A stretch of DNA of 64,000 nucleotides from Flexibacter flexilis DSM 6793 (GCF_900112255.1 NZ_FOLE01000002.1:131854-195853), one strand, 5' to 3'. Positions 7,048-16,671 are shown, numbered from the stretch's first letter. A program made the numbers and translations. Notes: a model not told the origin generated them from the letters alone.

Positions 7048-8376
7048 ATGAAAGTTTTAAAATTTGGTGGTACGTCTGTCGGCAAACCCGAACGTATGCA
7101 CAGCATCGCCCAACTCATTGACCAACCCGAACCGCTTGTAGTTGTTCTATCGGCACTTTCTGGCACGACCAACGCCTTAGTTGCCATCGGCCACGCCCTC
7201 GAACACCAAGACAAACAAGCCGCCACCCACAAAACCGATGAGTTGTATAAGCACTATCAGCACTTTATCGCGATGCTTTACACCACTGCCGACGGCAAAC
7301 AACACGGCGAAACCATCATCAACGAACATTTCAACACGATTCGCCGCGTAATCCAACAAGGCCACTACTCGGCCACCGAAGAGCGTATTTTGCTCGCGCA
7401 AGGCGAATTGCTTTCTACGCGTATGTTCCATGCCTATTTGCAAGAGCAAGGCCGCGACGCTGTGCTATTGCCTGCCCTTTCGTTTATGAAAATCGACAGC
7501 GACAACGAACCGATTCTTTCTTTTATCGAAGAAAATTTGGCCAACGAAATCCAGAAAGCAGGCCAGCACCGCCTTTATATTACGCAAGGCTACATTTGCC
7601 GCAATGCTTTCGGGGAAATAGACAACCTCAAACGTGGTGGTAGTGATTATTCGGCTTCGTTGATTGGGGCGGCGTTGCGTAGTTCGGAAGTGCAAATCTG
7701 GACGGACATCGACGGAATGCACAACAACGACCCGCGCATCGTGCGCCGCACCTTCCCCATCGCCGAACTTACCTTTGACGAGGCGGCGGAACTGGCTTAT
7801 TTCGGGGCAAAAATTCTGCACCCGTCCAGCGTTTGGCCTGCGCAAAAATTTAGTATTCCTGTGCGCCTGCTCAACACCATGCAGCCCGAGGCCAAAGGCA
7901 CTACGATTCTGAACACCAGCAACTACGACAAACCCGTAAAAGCCATTGCGGCCAAAGACGGCTTGACGGCCATCAAAATCAAATCGAGCCGCATGTTATT
8001 GGCCTACGGATTTTTGAATAAAGTATTTGCCGTGTTCGAACGCTACAAAACGCCTGTGGACGTAATTACCACGTCGGAAGTAGCCGTATCGGTTACCATC
8101 GACAACGCGTCCAAACTTTCGGCCATTGTGCAAGAACTTCAGGCTTTCGGGACGGTGGAAACCGACCAAGATTTGAGCATTATTTGTATTGTGGGAAATA
8201 TTGGAAGCTCTAACCAAGTGGTCATCAGTCAAGTATTTAAAGCCCTTGACGGCGTGCCCGTGCGTATGGTTTCGTTTGGTGGCAGCGAACATAATATTTC
8301 TATCGTGATTCCGTCGGCCTTCCGCAACCAAGCCCTTGAGCAACTCAACGAAGCATTATTTGATTGGGAATCATAA
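7048..8376 (+). CDS. Aspartate kinase
   Basis: 442 residues. Phosphorylates aspartate, the first step toward lysine, threonine, methionine and, in many bacteria, diaminopimelate. It starts with the kinase signature MKVLKFGGTSVGK. The nucleotide/aspartate site continues with KRGGSDYSASLIGAAL and IWTDIDGMHNNDPR. The C-terminal third carries two ACT-like regulatory segments (VDVITTSEVAVSVTID; then ISIVIPSAFRNQALEQL), so feedback inhibition by an end product is likely. It is monofunctional, without the homoserine dehydrogenase domain of ThrA. Transcribed alone, with a terminator on each side. Confidence 0.96.
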   Translation: MKVLKFGGTSVGKPERMHSIAQLIDQPEPLVVVLSALSGTTNALVAIGHALEHQDKQAATHKTDELYKHYQHFIAMLYTTADGKQHGETIINEHFNTIRRVIQQGHYSATEERILLAQGELLSTRMFHAYLQEQGRDAVLLPALSFMKIDSDNEPILSFIEENLANEIQKAGQHRLYITQGYICRNAFGEIDNLKRGGSDYSASLIGAALRSSEVQIWTDIDGMHNNDPRIVRRTFPIAELTFDEAAELAYFGAKILHPSSVWPAQKFSIPVRLLNTMQPEAKGTTILNTSNYDKPVKAIAAKDGLTAIKIKSSRMLLAYGFLNKVFAVFERYKTPVDVITTSEVAVSVTIDNASKLSAIVQELQAFGTVETDQDLSIICIVGNIGSSNQVVISQVFKALDGVPVRMVSFGGSEHNISIVIPSAFRNQALEQLNEALFDWES

Positions 8377-8388
8377 TTGATAAAAACC

Positions 8389-8427
8389 AAAACGGCTGCT
8401 AATGTGAAGTTAGCAGCCGTTTTTTTA
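8389..8427. terminator. Bidirectional intrinsic terminator
   Basis: AAAACGGCTGCTA / TAGCAGCCGTTTT hairpin with A and T tracts, between the convergent aspartate kinase gene and the large surface-protein gene. Confidence 0.88.
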
Positions 8428-8442
8428 TAGAAACTAAAGCAA

Positions 8443-11400
8443 CTAATCTGCTTGAGTTACGGTATAAGTAATAGTAACCTTGTAAAAACGCAAATTCGTA
8501 GCACCTCCTTGGTCTCCTACATACCTTAAGGCGTAACTAAAACCATTGTTATCAATTATAGGATTATTAATAGCAGCATCGGTAAGATATTGTATGCTTG
8601 TGGAATTAGCAGCCGTAGCACAAGTAGCCATTTCGGTTGCACTACCATCAGTAACTTTATATAAAGCAACAGATGCAGTTACGGCGGTATTATCATACAC
8701 TGTTACATCTAAAGCTGTAACAGTCGCGCCATCGGGTAAATGTACTCCTGCCGTTCCATAAGCCTCCGTACCAGACGTTCCTCCAGAAAAATAAGCATAA
8801 TTAGGAGCAGTCGTTGTAAAGTTTTTGATAAGGGTATAAGTTGAACTTTCATTATGCCTTACTATTTCTGCCACAGGCACACTGTAATAATGTGTTTTAG
8901 CCGTCGCGTACTTATATTCGTTGGCCGCAGGAATTTCTATATTCCCCCCTACTTCTAACAATTCGGAAGGTGCCCCCACTCCAATACCTACATTTCCTGT
9001 ACTGGTAATAACCATTCTGTTTGCGCCATTTGTCCCAAAGTTCAGGGGCAAGGCTTCGTAAGATAAAATATTGGCTGCGGCATTATTGATAGAAATAGCC
9101 AAACCATCTGTGCTTGTTGTACCTGTACTGGTAGAGGTCAAACGTATATCCGATTGAGTAGAAATCACATCATTTAGGTGCAAAGTTGCATTTGTGGTAG
9201 AAATATTAACTCCCACTTTTACGCCAGCACCCAACACCATCGTATTCGATGCCCCAACAATCGCCCCTGCACCAATAGCTATTGCATTGGCCAACCCGCT
9301 AGTTGCGGCATCTGCGCCATAACCTACAAACACATTGCCTGTACCTGTAATGTTGGCTTGGCCTGCATTATAACCTACACCAACGTTGTTGCCAGCCGTT
9401 GTGTAAAAAAGTGCTTGACCACCAACGGCCGTGTTGTTACCGCTTGATAAATTTCTATTGAGAGAATTAAAACCAACCGCCGTATTGCTTCCACCAGAGA
9501 TATTCATACCCATAGCCGATATACCAACCGCTACGTTATTACTGCCAGTTGTTGTACTGGCCAACGAACTTACCCCAAGTGCCGTATTTTGAAAACCTGC
9601 TCCTATATTCATCATGGCCGACGAACCAATGGCTGTATTATTACCACCTGTAGCAGCCAAACCCGACGCATTTCCTAAAAAAGTATTATTTAATAATTGA
9701 TCAAGGCGACCTGCAAGCGAACCATTTACTTTAAAAACTAAAGGCACGTTGTCCGTTGTACCAATAAAATGCGTAGCCGCATTGGTTCCCACATTACCCG
9801 TCAATTGCCAAGCTCCAGGCGGTGGCGTAGGAACTTGCCACGAGGCCAAACCTGTCGCATCAGACGTAAGCACCGCGCCAGCCGCAGGCGAACCACCCGT
9901 AATTTTCACTTGGCCAGCCACTTCTAATTTGGCCGTTGGAGCGGTTGTACCGATACCCACATTTCCATTGGCCCGTAAAGACATCACATCAGTGAGTACA
10001 CCGTCATTGAGGCCATTAGCCAAAGAAATGTCCATTTGTGTAAATGAAGCATTGGATACATTACTATAGCGTTTGAGGCGAAAGGCAGCAAACTGCGAAA
10101 AAGAAGCAGATGACACGCCCGCTCTATGCAACATCAAAGCCGTTTCCGCCGCCGCAAGTGTGTTTCCGCCGTTATGCGATTGGGAAGTAATCAGGGCACG
10201 CGAAGCTGTTACCAACGGAAACTCATTCGTACCCGCCAGTTCACCACCCGTCGGAATTGCCCCTAAATGTACATCAGTAAAAGGGGTTGTCGTCCCGATG
10301 CCCACCGTACCTGCTTCCGTAATCACCATTTTTTCCATAAAATTAGCACCTAACACCAAGGGGGTAGCTTCTTTGTTCATTAGCCCCGCTTTAGAGCCAT
10401 TAGAATACAAATCCAAGCCATCTCCCACGGTAGTGCCTGAGGTTGACCCCGTAATTAGTTTTATGCGAGCCTCATTGTTCATTACACCGTCATTTACAAC
10501 TAGTTGAGAGCCTATTGACGGGGCAATTCCAATACCCACATTACCTTCCACATACATTCCTGTACGGCCTGTGGCATGGTCATTATAAATCTGTAAATTA
10601 TTGCTAGTAGCCGAACTTGGATGTAGGCGCAAATCTGCTCCATACACATCTACCACCCAGTTAGGATTAGTGCCCGCGCCGTTCAAATTCACAGAAGCTC
10701 CTTGTGAGGTGGCATCTATTGCTTGCAAAGTCATGTTGGCACTACCTGCACCCGCAACCGTTAGATTTGCACCCGTAATGGCCGTACCGCCAATGGCAGC
10801 TTTTGAACCATCAGTAACAATGCCAGAGTTGGCAATCCAAGTCGTTCCATTATGGCGTAAAGTCTGATTCAGGATACCAGAAGGCAACGAACTACCAGCC
10901 GACCACGACAAATTGCCACTACCATCATTTTTCAAAAATGTACCAGCAGTACCTTGCGCATTAGGGAAACTAGTCGATACTCCATTGATAGACAATATAT
11001 TACCTGCACCATTCACCTGAAAACCATTGGCAGATCCGACCGCCAACATCGCCGCAGGAGCTGCCGTACCGATCCCGATGCGTCCATCGCCTTGTATGCG
11101 CATCAGTTCGTTGCTTGAAGAGCTACTCTGTGCTGCATAAAATACGTGACTGTTGTTGGTGGCGGGTACTTGATAACGAAAAACACCAGAATTAATACCC
11201 AAACCCGAAAACTCATGTTCGTTATTAACATGGTTATACAATACTATTTTTCGATTAATAATAGAATTGTCTAACTCCAAACTACCCGTACCTTTGAGCG
11301 TAAGCAGCGGGTTTGTGCCTGCATAAAAACGGTATTGAGCCGTTGAGTTTGGAACAGAAAACCAATATTCCGCTGAGGCAATCCCCGTCGCAAAATCATA

Positions 11401-11838
11401 AGCTCCTGCATCATACAACAACATTTTTGTACCTGTACTCGTCGTATTTACATTCACCACACCATCTACGGTCAGGTTTGCTCCTATACGGGCATTACCC
11501 GAAATCCAGTAGTCAGCTGCTTGTGCCGCCGCAAATTGGTTTTGAATACCTGCTCCACCAGCCCCAATATCAGACCAAGCCGCCCCATTCCAAAACTGCA
11601 TTTTGCCCAAAGTAGTGTTGTAAATCACCATGCCTTCGTCTGAGGTGGCAAGTCCCATCGCATCGCGTTGGGTAGTATTCAGGCGCGGCATGAGCAGGCC
11701 TTTATTATTAGTAGATAATTCTAATATTGCATTATTATTGGGAAATGCAGTTCCTATACCTACCTGAGCATGAGACGCTTGCATCATTCCCAGAACAGCC
11801 ACCAACACGCCAAAATATATTTTTCTTGTATTTAACAT
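8443..11838 (-). CDS. Large exported surface protein with GIGT-type and YadA-head-like repeats
   Basis: 1131 residues. A signal peptide (MLNTRKIYFGVLVAVLGMMQASHA) precedes the common Bacteroidota start VGIGTAFPNNNAILELSTNNKGLLMPRL. Many 'NVGIGTTAP' turns are spread along the chain, as in tail-fibre-like surface proteins. Around residues 720-880 a run of short units of the type NNTAIGSSAM/NNVAVGISAM/SNTAVGFNSL repeats roughly every 20 residues, resembling the beta-roll head of trimeric autotransporters. There is no YadA membrane anchor, no S74 chaperone domain and no obvious T9SS sorting domain; the C-terminus (TLIKNFTTTAPNYAYF through YKVTITYTV) looks like a beta-sandwich. A -7 box CAAACTTA (plus strand) lies at 11868-11875. 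Probably an adhesin or fibre. Confidence 0.75.
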   Translation of the reverse strand: MLNTRKIYFGVLVAVLGMMQASHAQVGIGTAFPNNNAILELSTNNKGLLMPRLNTTQRDAMGLATSDEGMVIYNTTLGKMQFWNGAAWSDIGAGGAGIQNQFAAAQAADYWISGNARIGANLTVDGVVNVNTTSTGTKMLLYDAGAYDFATGIASAEYWFSVPNSTAQYRFYAGTNPLLTLKGTGSLELDNSIINRKIVLYNHVNNEHEFSGLGINSGVFRYQVPATNNSHVFYAAQSSSSSNELMRIQGDGRIGIGTAAPAAMLAVGSANGFQVNGAGNILSINGVSTSFPNAQGTAGTFLKNDGSGNLSWSAGSSLPSGILNQTLRHNGTTWIANSGIVTDGSKAAIGGTAITGANLTVAGAGSANMTLQAIDATSQGASVNLNGAGTNPNWVVDVYGADLRLHPSSATSNNLQIYNDHATGRTGMYVEGNVGIGIAPSIGSQLVVNDGVMNNEARIKLITGSTSGTTVGDGLDLYSNGSKAGLMNKEATPLVLGANFMEKMVITEAGTVGIGTTTPFTDVHLGAIPTGGELAGTNEFPLVTASRALITSQSHNGGNTLAAAETALMLHRAGVSSASFSQFAAFRLKRYSNVSNASFTQMDISLANGLNDGVLTDVMSLRANGNVGIGTTAPTAKLEVAGQVKITGGSPAAGAVLTSDATGLASWQVPTPPPGAWQLTGNVGTNAATHFIGTTDNVPLVFKVNGSLAGRLDQLLNNTFLGNASGLAATGGNNTAIGSSAMMNIGAGFQNTALGVSSLASTTTGSNNVAVGISAMGMNISGGSNTAVGFNSLNRNLSSGNNTAVGGQALFYTTAGNNVGVGYNAGQANITGTGNVFVGYGADAATSGLANAIAIGAGAIVGASNTMVLGAGVKVGVNISTTNATLHLNDVISTQSDIRLTSTSTGTTSTDGLAISINNAAANILSYEALPLNFGTNGANRMVITSTGNVGIGVGAPSELLEVGGNIEIPAANEYKYATAKTHYYSVPVAEIVRHNESSTYTLIKNFTTTAPNYAYFSGGTSGTEAYGTAGVHLPDGATVTALDVTVYDNTAVTASVALYKVTDGSATEMATCATAANSTSIQYLTDAAINNPIIDNNGFSYALRYVGDQGGATNLRFYKVTITYTVTQAD

Positions 11839-11867
11839 AACTCCGCAAAAGCCATTTTTTTTATAAT

Positions 11868-11875
11868 CAAACTTA
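11868..11875 (-). promoter_or_regulatory. -7 promoter element of the large surface-protein gene
   Basis: TAAGTTTG on the minus strand matches TAnnTTTG, 29 nt upstream of the ATG. No clear -33 TTG. Confidence 0.4.
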
Positions 11876-11943
11876 CTGCAAGATACATCATAAAAAATAT
11901 ATTTTTATTCTTTACTAAGAAAATTTATAGACAAACCAACTTC

Positions 11944-13236
11944 TTATATTTCATCTAAGTCGGCCACCACAAAGGTACTTCCTCCCACAAAAATAAAATC
12001 GCTCTCTCCTGCCCTTTGGCGTGCTTGCGCCAATGCCTCATTTGGATTCACGATTACTTCGCCTCGGAGTCCAAAAACTGCTGCTTTTTCAAAAAGTTCT
12101 TGTGCGGGCAAACCACGCGGCACGGACGGCTGGCAGAAAAAGTAATAGGCATTTTGGGGAAATAATGGCAATATTTTAGCCAAATCTTTTTCACGCACTA
12201 CGCCCACGACCATATACAAATTATCAAATTTTTGGGTCGAAACCTGCGCCAAAACCTGCGCCAAACCACTTTCGTTGTGGCCAGTATCGCAAATCGTGGT
12301 GGGTTTGGTCGTGAGTTTTTGCCAACGGCCTTTCAGTCCAGTAAGCGTGGAAACATTAGCCAAACCTTCGCGCAAATCGTGTTCCGTAAACGAAAATCCA
12401 CGCAACTGCAATTGGTCTAGGGCCGCTATGATGGTTGGTAAATTTTTGCGCTGATAACTGCCTTTTAGCTGAAAAGCCAAATTTTCGAAGTACAAAAGCC
12501 CTTCTTTATAAACATCAAAGAGCTGATAATCTTCATCTTGCCCCTTGTATTCTGCCCGTAAAATTGCATTAGCCGACACCAACGGCGCATTTTCTTGTGC
12601 CGCTTTTTCTCTAAAAACTTGCTCCGTTTCTGGCAAAATTTCACCCAATACCACAGGTACAAACGGCTTGATGATGCCTGCTTTTTCGGCAGCAATCAGC
12701 GCAAGCGTATCGCCCAGCATTTCGGTATGGTCAAAACTAATGTTGGTGATTACTGAAAGTTCTGGACGAATAATATTGGTAGAATCCAAACGGCCACCCA
12801 AACCTACTTCGATAATGGCAATATCGACGTTGTTTTTTGCAAAATACCAAAAAGCCAAGGCCACTGTCATTTCAAAAAATGAAGGCTTAATTTCGTCAAA
12901 CAATGCTTTATTATTTTCGACAAAATCCACCACCTCTTGTTGCGGAATTTCTTGGCCGTCAATGCGGACGCGTTCCGTAAAACTTTTGAGATGAGGCGAA
13001 GTATAAAGTCCTGTTTTGTAGCCAGCCGCCTGCAACACCGCCGCAATACTGTGGCTGGTGCTTCCTTTGCCGTTAGTACCCGCTACGTGCAATGTTTTGA
13101 ATTGAGCATGCGGCTGCCCCATCGCGTCGCAAAGTCTCAAAATATTTTCCAATCCTTTCTTAAATGCCTCATTACCAATCTTCTGATACATCGGTAATGC
13201 GCCAAATAAATAATCAATCGTTTCTTGGTATGTCAT
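11944..13236 (-). CDS. folC: Bifunctional folylpolyglutamate synthase / dihydrofolate synthase
   Basis: 430 residues. Adds glutamate to dihydropteroate and extends folate polyglutamate tails in the cytosol. Mur-ligase-type ATP site HVAGTNGKGSTSH near residues 50-62. Then TGLYTSPHLKSFTERVRIDG, VGLGGRLDSTN and FDHTEMLGDTLALIAAEKAGI, all typical of FolC. The C-terminal domain holds CDTGHNESGLAQVL and ends FVGGSTFVVADLDEI. The divergent neighbour is metF, so two one-carbon genes lie back to back across a 265-nt gap. Confidence 0.96.
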   Translation of the reverse strand: MTYQETIDYLFGALPMYQKIGNEAFKKGLENILRLCDAMGQPHAQFKTLHVAGTNGKGSTSHSIAAVLQAAGYKTGLYTSPHLKSFTERVRIDGQEIPQQEVVDFVENNKALFDEIKPSFFEMTVALAFWYFAKNNVDIAIIEVGLGGRLDSTNIIRPELSVITNISFDHTEMLGDTLALIAAEKAGIIKPFVPVVLGEILPETEQVFREKAAQENAPLVSANAILRAEYKGQDEDYQLFDVYKEGLLYFENLAFQLKGSYQRKNLPTIIAALDQLQLRGFSFTEHDLREGLANVSTLTGLKGRWQKLTTKPTTICDTGHNESGLAQVLAQVSTQKFDNLYMVVGVVREKDLAKILPLFPQNAYYFFCQPSVPRGLPAQELFEKAAVFGLRGEVIVNPNEALAQARQRAGESDFIFVGGSTFVVADLDEI

Positions 13237-13412
13237 TTTATATAAAAAAATAAATACAATTTTTCTGTTAAAAAAATGGGGTAATTTCCCCTTACATTAG
13301 ATCTAAAAAATGGCAAGCTGCAAAGAATTTCGGGAAAAGACCACAACACGCGCCATTTTATAACATAAGCGTAACAATTATCCGACAAGCAAAAACATAT
13401 TTTTTAAATTTA

Positions 13413-13442
13413 TTGAAAAAAAACACGATTAGCGTACATTTG
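13413..13442 (+). promoter_or_regulatory. Bacteroidota-type promoter of metF
   Basis: TTG at 13413-13415, 19 nt, then TACATTTG at 13435-13442. An almost ideal -33/-7 pair, 59 nt upstream of the metF ATG. Confidence 0.7.
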
Positions 13443-13501
13443 TTGTCAATAAAAAGGCCATTTGGCTGCATTTCTTATTTCTTGCTATTACCTGCCCTAT
13501 C

Positions 13502-14461
13502 ATGACAAAAGTTACCCAGCATATTGCTAACGCAAACAACAAAACACTTTTTTCTTTTGAAATTTTACCGCCACTCAAAGGCGAAAGTATTACGGGGCTG
13601 TTCAAGGGTATCGAACCTTTGATGGAATTTAAACCACCGTTCATAGACGTAACCTACCACCGCGAAGAATACGTTTATAAGCAACGACCCAATGGTTTTT
13701 TGGAGAAAATCACCACACGCAAACGCCCTGGCACAGTGGGCATTTGTGCCGCCATTATGAACCGCTTCCATGTGGACGCGGTGCCGCACATTATTTGCGG
13801 TGGCTTTAGCAAAGAAGAAACAGAAAATGCGCTGATTGACCTTAACTTCTTGGGGATAGATAACGTGTTGGCACTCAGAGGCGATGCCATCAAATCGGAA
13901 GGCGTTTTTGTACCAGAACCAGACGGCCACCATTACGCCACAGAGCTATTAGGGCAGATTACGAGCATGAACAAAGGCCAATATCTGGACGAAGAAATGA
14001 ACGCCATGTATGCCACCGATTTTTGCATTGGCGTAGCCGCCTATCCCGAAAAGCATTTTGAAGCCCCCAATTTGGCGACTGATATTAAGTACCTAAAACG
14101 CAAAATAGAACTGGGTGCCAATTACATTGTTACGCAAATGTTTTTTGACAATCAAAAATATTTTGACTTCGTGAAACGCTGCCGCGAAGAAGGCATTACG
14201 GTTCCGATTATTCCAGGACTCAAACCCCTGACTACACGCAAGCAACTCAACATTTTACCGCGCATTTTTCATATAGATTTGCCAGAAGTGTTGGCCGAAA
14301 GCATCGAGGCTTGCAGAACAGATGCAGACGTACGCAAAGTGGGTGTAGAATGGTGCATTAGTCAGTCCAAAGAACTAATGGCTGGCGGCGTTCCGTGTTT
14401 GCATTACTATTCGATGGGAAAATCTGAATCGGTGCGTCAGATAGCCAGTGCATTGTTCTAA
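13502..14461 (+). CDS. metF: Methylenetetrahydrofolate reductase
   Basis: 319 residues, the usual bacterial length. Reduces 5,10-methylene-THF to 5-methyl-THF with FAD, supplying methyl groups for methionine. Recognisable blocks: SFEILPPLKGESI near the N-terminus, PPFIDVTYHRE, the FAD-binding NVLALRGDA segment, FCIGVAAYPEKHFEAPN, ANYIVTQMFFDNQKYFDFV and VPIIPGLKPLTT. The yidD gene follows after 12 nt and is probably co-transcribed. Confidence 0.96.
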   Translation: MTKVTQHIANANNKTLFSFEILPPLKGESITGLFKGIEPLMEFKPPFIDVTYHREEYVYKQRPNGFLEKITTRKRPGTVGICAAIMNRFHVDAVPHIICGGFSKEETENALIDLNFLGIDNVLALRGDAIKSEGVFVPEPDGHHYATELLGQITSMNKGQYLDEEMNAMYATDFCIGVAAYPEKHFEAPNLATDIKYLKRKIELGANYIVTQMFFDNQKYFDFVKRCREEGITVPIIPGLKPLTTRKQLNILPRIFHIDLPEVLAESIEACRTDADVRKVGVEWCISQSKELMAGGVPCLHYYSMGKSESVRQIASALF

Positions 14462-14473
14462 CAGTCTGTTTTT

Positions 14474-14704
14474 ATGGATTTTATCAAAAATATATTTGTA
14501 GGCCTGTTGGTACTATTGGTGCGTATTTATCAATACGTCCTCTCTCCTATTTTGCCAAATGCCTGCCGCTATACGCCTACTTGCTCACAATATACAGTGG
14601 AGGCACTACAAAAACATGGCGTATTCAAAGGGCTTTGGCTGGCCGCCAAACGGATCGCGAGTTGCCACCCTTGGGGCGGTCATGGACACGACCCCGTGCC
14701 CTAA
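14474..14704 (+). CDS. yidD: Membrane protein insertion efficiency factor YidD
   Basis: 76 residues. Small membrane-associated protein with an N-terminal amphipathic/hydrophobic helix ([20 protein letters not shown]) followed by the diagnostic [17 protein letters not shown] and a C-terminal [12 protein letters not shown]. It is thought to help YidC-dependent insertion of inner-membrane proteins. Here it is linked to metF rather than to the usual rnpA-yidC cluster. A short hairpin (TAAAGCCGCT/AGCGGCTTTA, 14715-14744) follows the stop codon. Confidence 0.94.
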   Translation: MDFIKNIFVGLLVLLVRIYQYVLSPILPNACRYTPTCSQYTVEALQKHGVFKGLWLAAKRIASCHPWGGHGHDPVP

Positions 14705-14714
14705 TCTAAAAAGA

Positions 14715-14744
14715 TAAAGCCGCTCCAAAAACGAAGCGGCTTTA
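14715..14744 (+). terminator. Terminator after metF-yidD
   Basis: TAAAGCCGCT pairs with AGCGGCTTTA around a 10-nt loop. The T-tract is weak, so efficiency is uncertain. It also lies between convergent genes. Confidence 0.55.
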
Positions 14745-14805
14745 TAACACCTAATCAATAAAACTCAAAACTAAATGTAATGGGTAAGGCATTGAGCAAC
14801 AAGCC

Positions 14806-15507
14806 TTATATTTTGAGGTTTCGGGAATCCAAAACCGATGTAATCACGCCATTCTCTATTATTACCCAACCTTTGTTAGCAAAGCCATTGGTTAGCTGGG
14901 TGGCCGTTTTGGCCGATACGTTGCACCACTGCACCAACTGCAAAATACTCACAGGAACATTCAACTTACCTTCATCATTAACGCCAAACGACTGATATAC
15001 CATCGTGAGCACGTCGGCAATTCGCTGTTCGGCATTCAGGTAAGTAGAAAGCGAAGCTTTGCTTTCCAACCAATTCAGGTCTGCAACTAAGCTATTCATT
15101 ACCTGTTTGTTAAAAGCTGGCTCATTTTCAAACAAATGCCATGCCGCAGCCGTATCAATAAAGCAAACTTCCACAGGCGAAATAGCCGTAACCGTGTGAT
15201 GGTGGCTAGGCGTTCCGAACATGGCAGCCAAACCTAGTAAATCACCCGATTTGCAAAACTTAATTGGGTATTTGGTACCTGCAATGCTTTTTTCCAACAA
15301 CAAATGCCCCGAATGAACACAATAAATACCTTGCGAAATAGCACTTTGTTCATATAAAACCTGCCCTTCGGCCAGCGACATATTGGATTTGGAAGAAGAA
15401 ACCATCGTCAAGTTCTTCTTGCTGCACATACCCAACGGATTCAGGTGCACCAGCGAACACGCCATGCAGCCCGAATGAGATATAGTATGTTCTGTTGTGG
15501 TTATCAT
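14806..15507 (-). CDS. Crp/Fnr family regulator with FNR-like cysteines
   Basis: 233 residues. A cyclic-nucleotide-binding-type beta roll spans about residues 45-130 (GQVLYEQSAISQGIYCVHSGHLLLE, CKSGDLLGLAAMFG), then a long dimerisation helix and a degenerate C-terminal winged helix (VSILQLVQWCNVSAKTATQLTNGF). The N-terminus has Cys14-x2-Cys17-x10-Cys28, and Cys115 in PVEVCFID corresponds in position to the fourth cluster ligand of E. coli FNR (SMVCEIP). This suggests an oxygen- or NO-sensing iron-sulfur regulator; the cluster itself is inference. Monocistronic; target genes unknown. Confidence 0.82.
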   Translation of the reverse strand: MITTTEHTISHSGCMACSLVHLNPLGMCSKKNLTMVSSSKSNMSLAEGQVLYEQSAISQGIYCVHSGHLLLEKSIAGTKYPIKFCKSGDLLGLAAMFGTPSHHHTVTAISPVEVCFIDTAAAWHLFENEPAFNKQVMNSLVADLNWLESKASLSTYLNAEQRIADVLTMVYQSFGVNDEGKLNVPVSILQLVQWCNVSAKTATQLTNGFANKGWVIIENGVITSVLDSRNLKI

Positions 15508-15744
15508 AATGCAAAACTATCAATAGCCCTTTGCCTTAGAAATGATTTTTATCAGAACTACATTTGATAGAATATGCCACCATAACGAAATAAAACAAAT
15601 ACCAAAACGATTAAATACAAAACACTTCAAAAGCGCATTACATCAAAATATTAGTATTTATTTTAGTAAAAAACACGGCAAACACTTCCCTTTGCATTTC
15701 ACATTCCATGTCGCATTTCTGCTCAAAAAACGTAACATCTTTTA

Positions 15745-15752
15745 TAACTTTG
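15745..15752 (+). promoter_or_regulatory. -7 promoter element of the pnkp-like gene
   Basis: TAACTTTG matches TAnnTTTG. It ends only 10 nt before the ATG at 15763, so the transcript would be nearly leaderless there. This favours initiation at the second ATG (15775, MNKKIILMRG), whose product aligns with the start of T4 Pnkp. Confidence 0.4.
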
Positions 15753-15762
15753 CCTGCGTACA

Positions 15763-16653
15763 ATGAGCAAAAAAATGAACAAAAAAATAATCCTGATGCG
15801 CGGGCTACCTGGTAGCGGCAAGTCCACATGGGCTAAAAATTTATTGAAAGAACAACCCAACATATATAAACGCATCAACCGCGACGAGTTGCGCCTCATG
15901 TTCGACGACGGCCAGACGAGCAAAGAATCTGAAAAATTTATCCGACAAGTACGCGACACACTCATTTGGGAAGCACTACGCGCGGGCAAAAACGTAATCG
16001 TGGACGATACCAACCTCACCGACCATCATTACGAGCATTTCAGGCAATTGATAGAAAAATACAACACTGCACACACAGACAACGTACAAATTGAAATACA
16101 AGAGATGACCACGCCGCTGGAACTGTGTATTCATCGTGACGCACAACGCCCCAAACCCGTTGGCGCGAAAGTAATCCGAGAAATGAACGACAAGTTACTA
16201 AAGCAAAAAGCAGGTATTTACGCGGCACAAGATGCCAATTTACCCAAAGCTCTGATTTGCGATTTAGACGGAACACTCGCATTATTACACCACAGAAACC
16301 CCTATGATACAGGCCGTTGCGAAACTGACGAATTAAACCAACCCGTCGCCGACTTGCTCAACAATTACGCGGCACAAGGCCATAAAATTTTGTTGGTTTC
16401 GGGACGAACAGACCAATTTCGCGCCCAAACATTGCGTTGGTTGCAGAAACACTTAGTGCCGTATCACGCGCTTATCATGCGGGCTACTACCGACAACCGC
16501 CGCGATTCGGTGGTAAAACGTGAGCTTTTCGAACAGCACATCGCAGGCCGATATTTCATAGATTTTGTACTCGACGACCGCAACCAAGTAGTTGATATGT
16601 GGCGCGGCGAACTACAACTGCCATGCTTTCAAGTTAATTACGGTGATTTTTAG
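15763..16653 (+). CDS. T4-type polynucleotide 5'-kinase / 3'-phosphatase
   Basis: 296 residues, close to the 301 of phage T4 Pnkp, with the same domain order. N-terminal kinase: P-loop RGLPGSGKSTW (residues 13-23) and RINRDELR, whose Asp matches the general base of T4 Pnkp. C-terminal HAD phosphatase: CDLDGTLA (nucleophile DxD), LLVSGR, DSVVKRELFEQHI, DDRNQVVDMWR, ending CFQVNYGDF. T4 has nearly identical DDRTQVVEMWR and ends CWQVASGDF. The enzyme heals broken RNA or DNA ends to 5'-phosphate/3'-OH for ligation. No ligase gene is nearby. The start may be the second ATG at 15775. An ArsN2-like gene follows after 18 nt. Confidence 0.88.
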   Translation: MSKKMNKKIILMRGLPGSGKSTWAKNLLKEQPNIYKRINRDELRLMFDDGQTSKESEKFIRQVRDTLIWEALRAGKNVIVDDTNLTDHHYEHFRQLIEKYNTAHTDNVQIEIQEMTTPLELCIHRDAQRPKPVGAKVIREMNDKLLKQKAGIYAAQDANLPKALICDLDGTLALLHHRNPYDTGRCETDELNQPVADLLNNYAAQGHKILLVSGRTDQFRAQTLRWLQKHLVPYHALIMRATTDNRRDSVVKRELFEQHIAGRYFIDFVLDDRNQVVDMWRGELQLPCFQVNYGDF

Positions 16654-16671
16654 ATTCTAAGATTTAATCAA

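Noticed and set aside
13276-13295. Riboswitch upstream of metF (GGGG-TAATTT-CCCC hairpin)
   Set aside because: The hairpin lies upstream of the predicted metF promoter (13413-13442), so it is not in the leader; no SAM or cobalamin riboswitch landmarks were seen.
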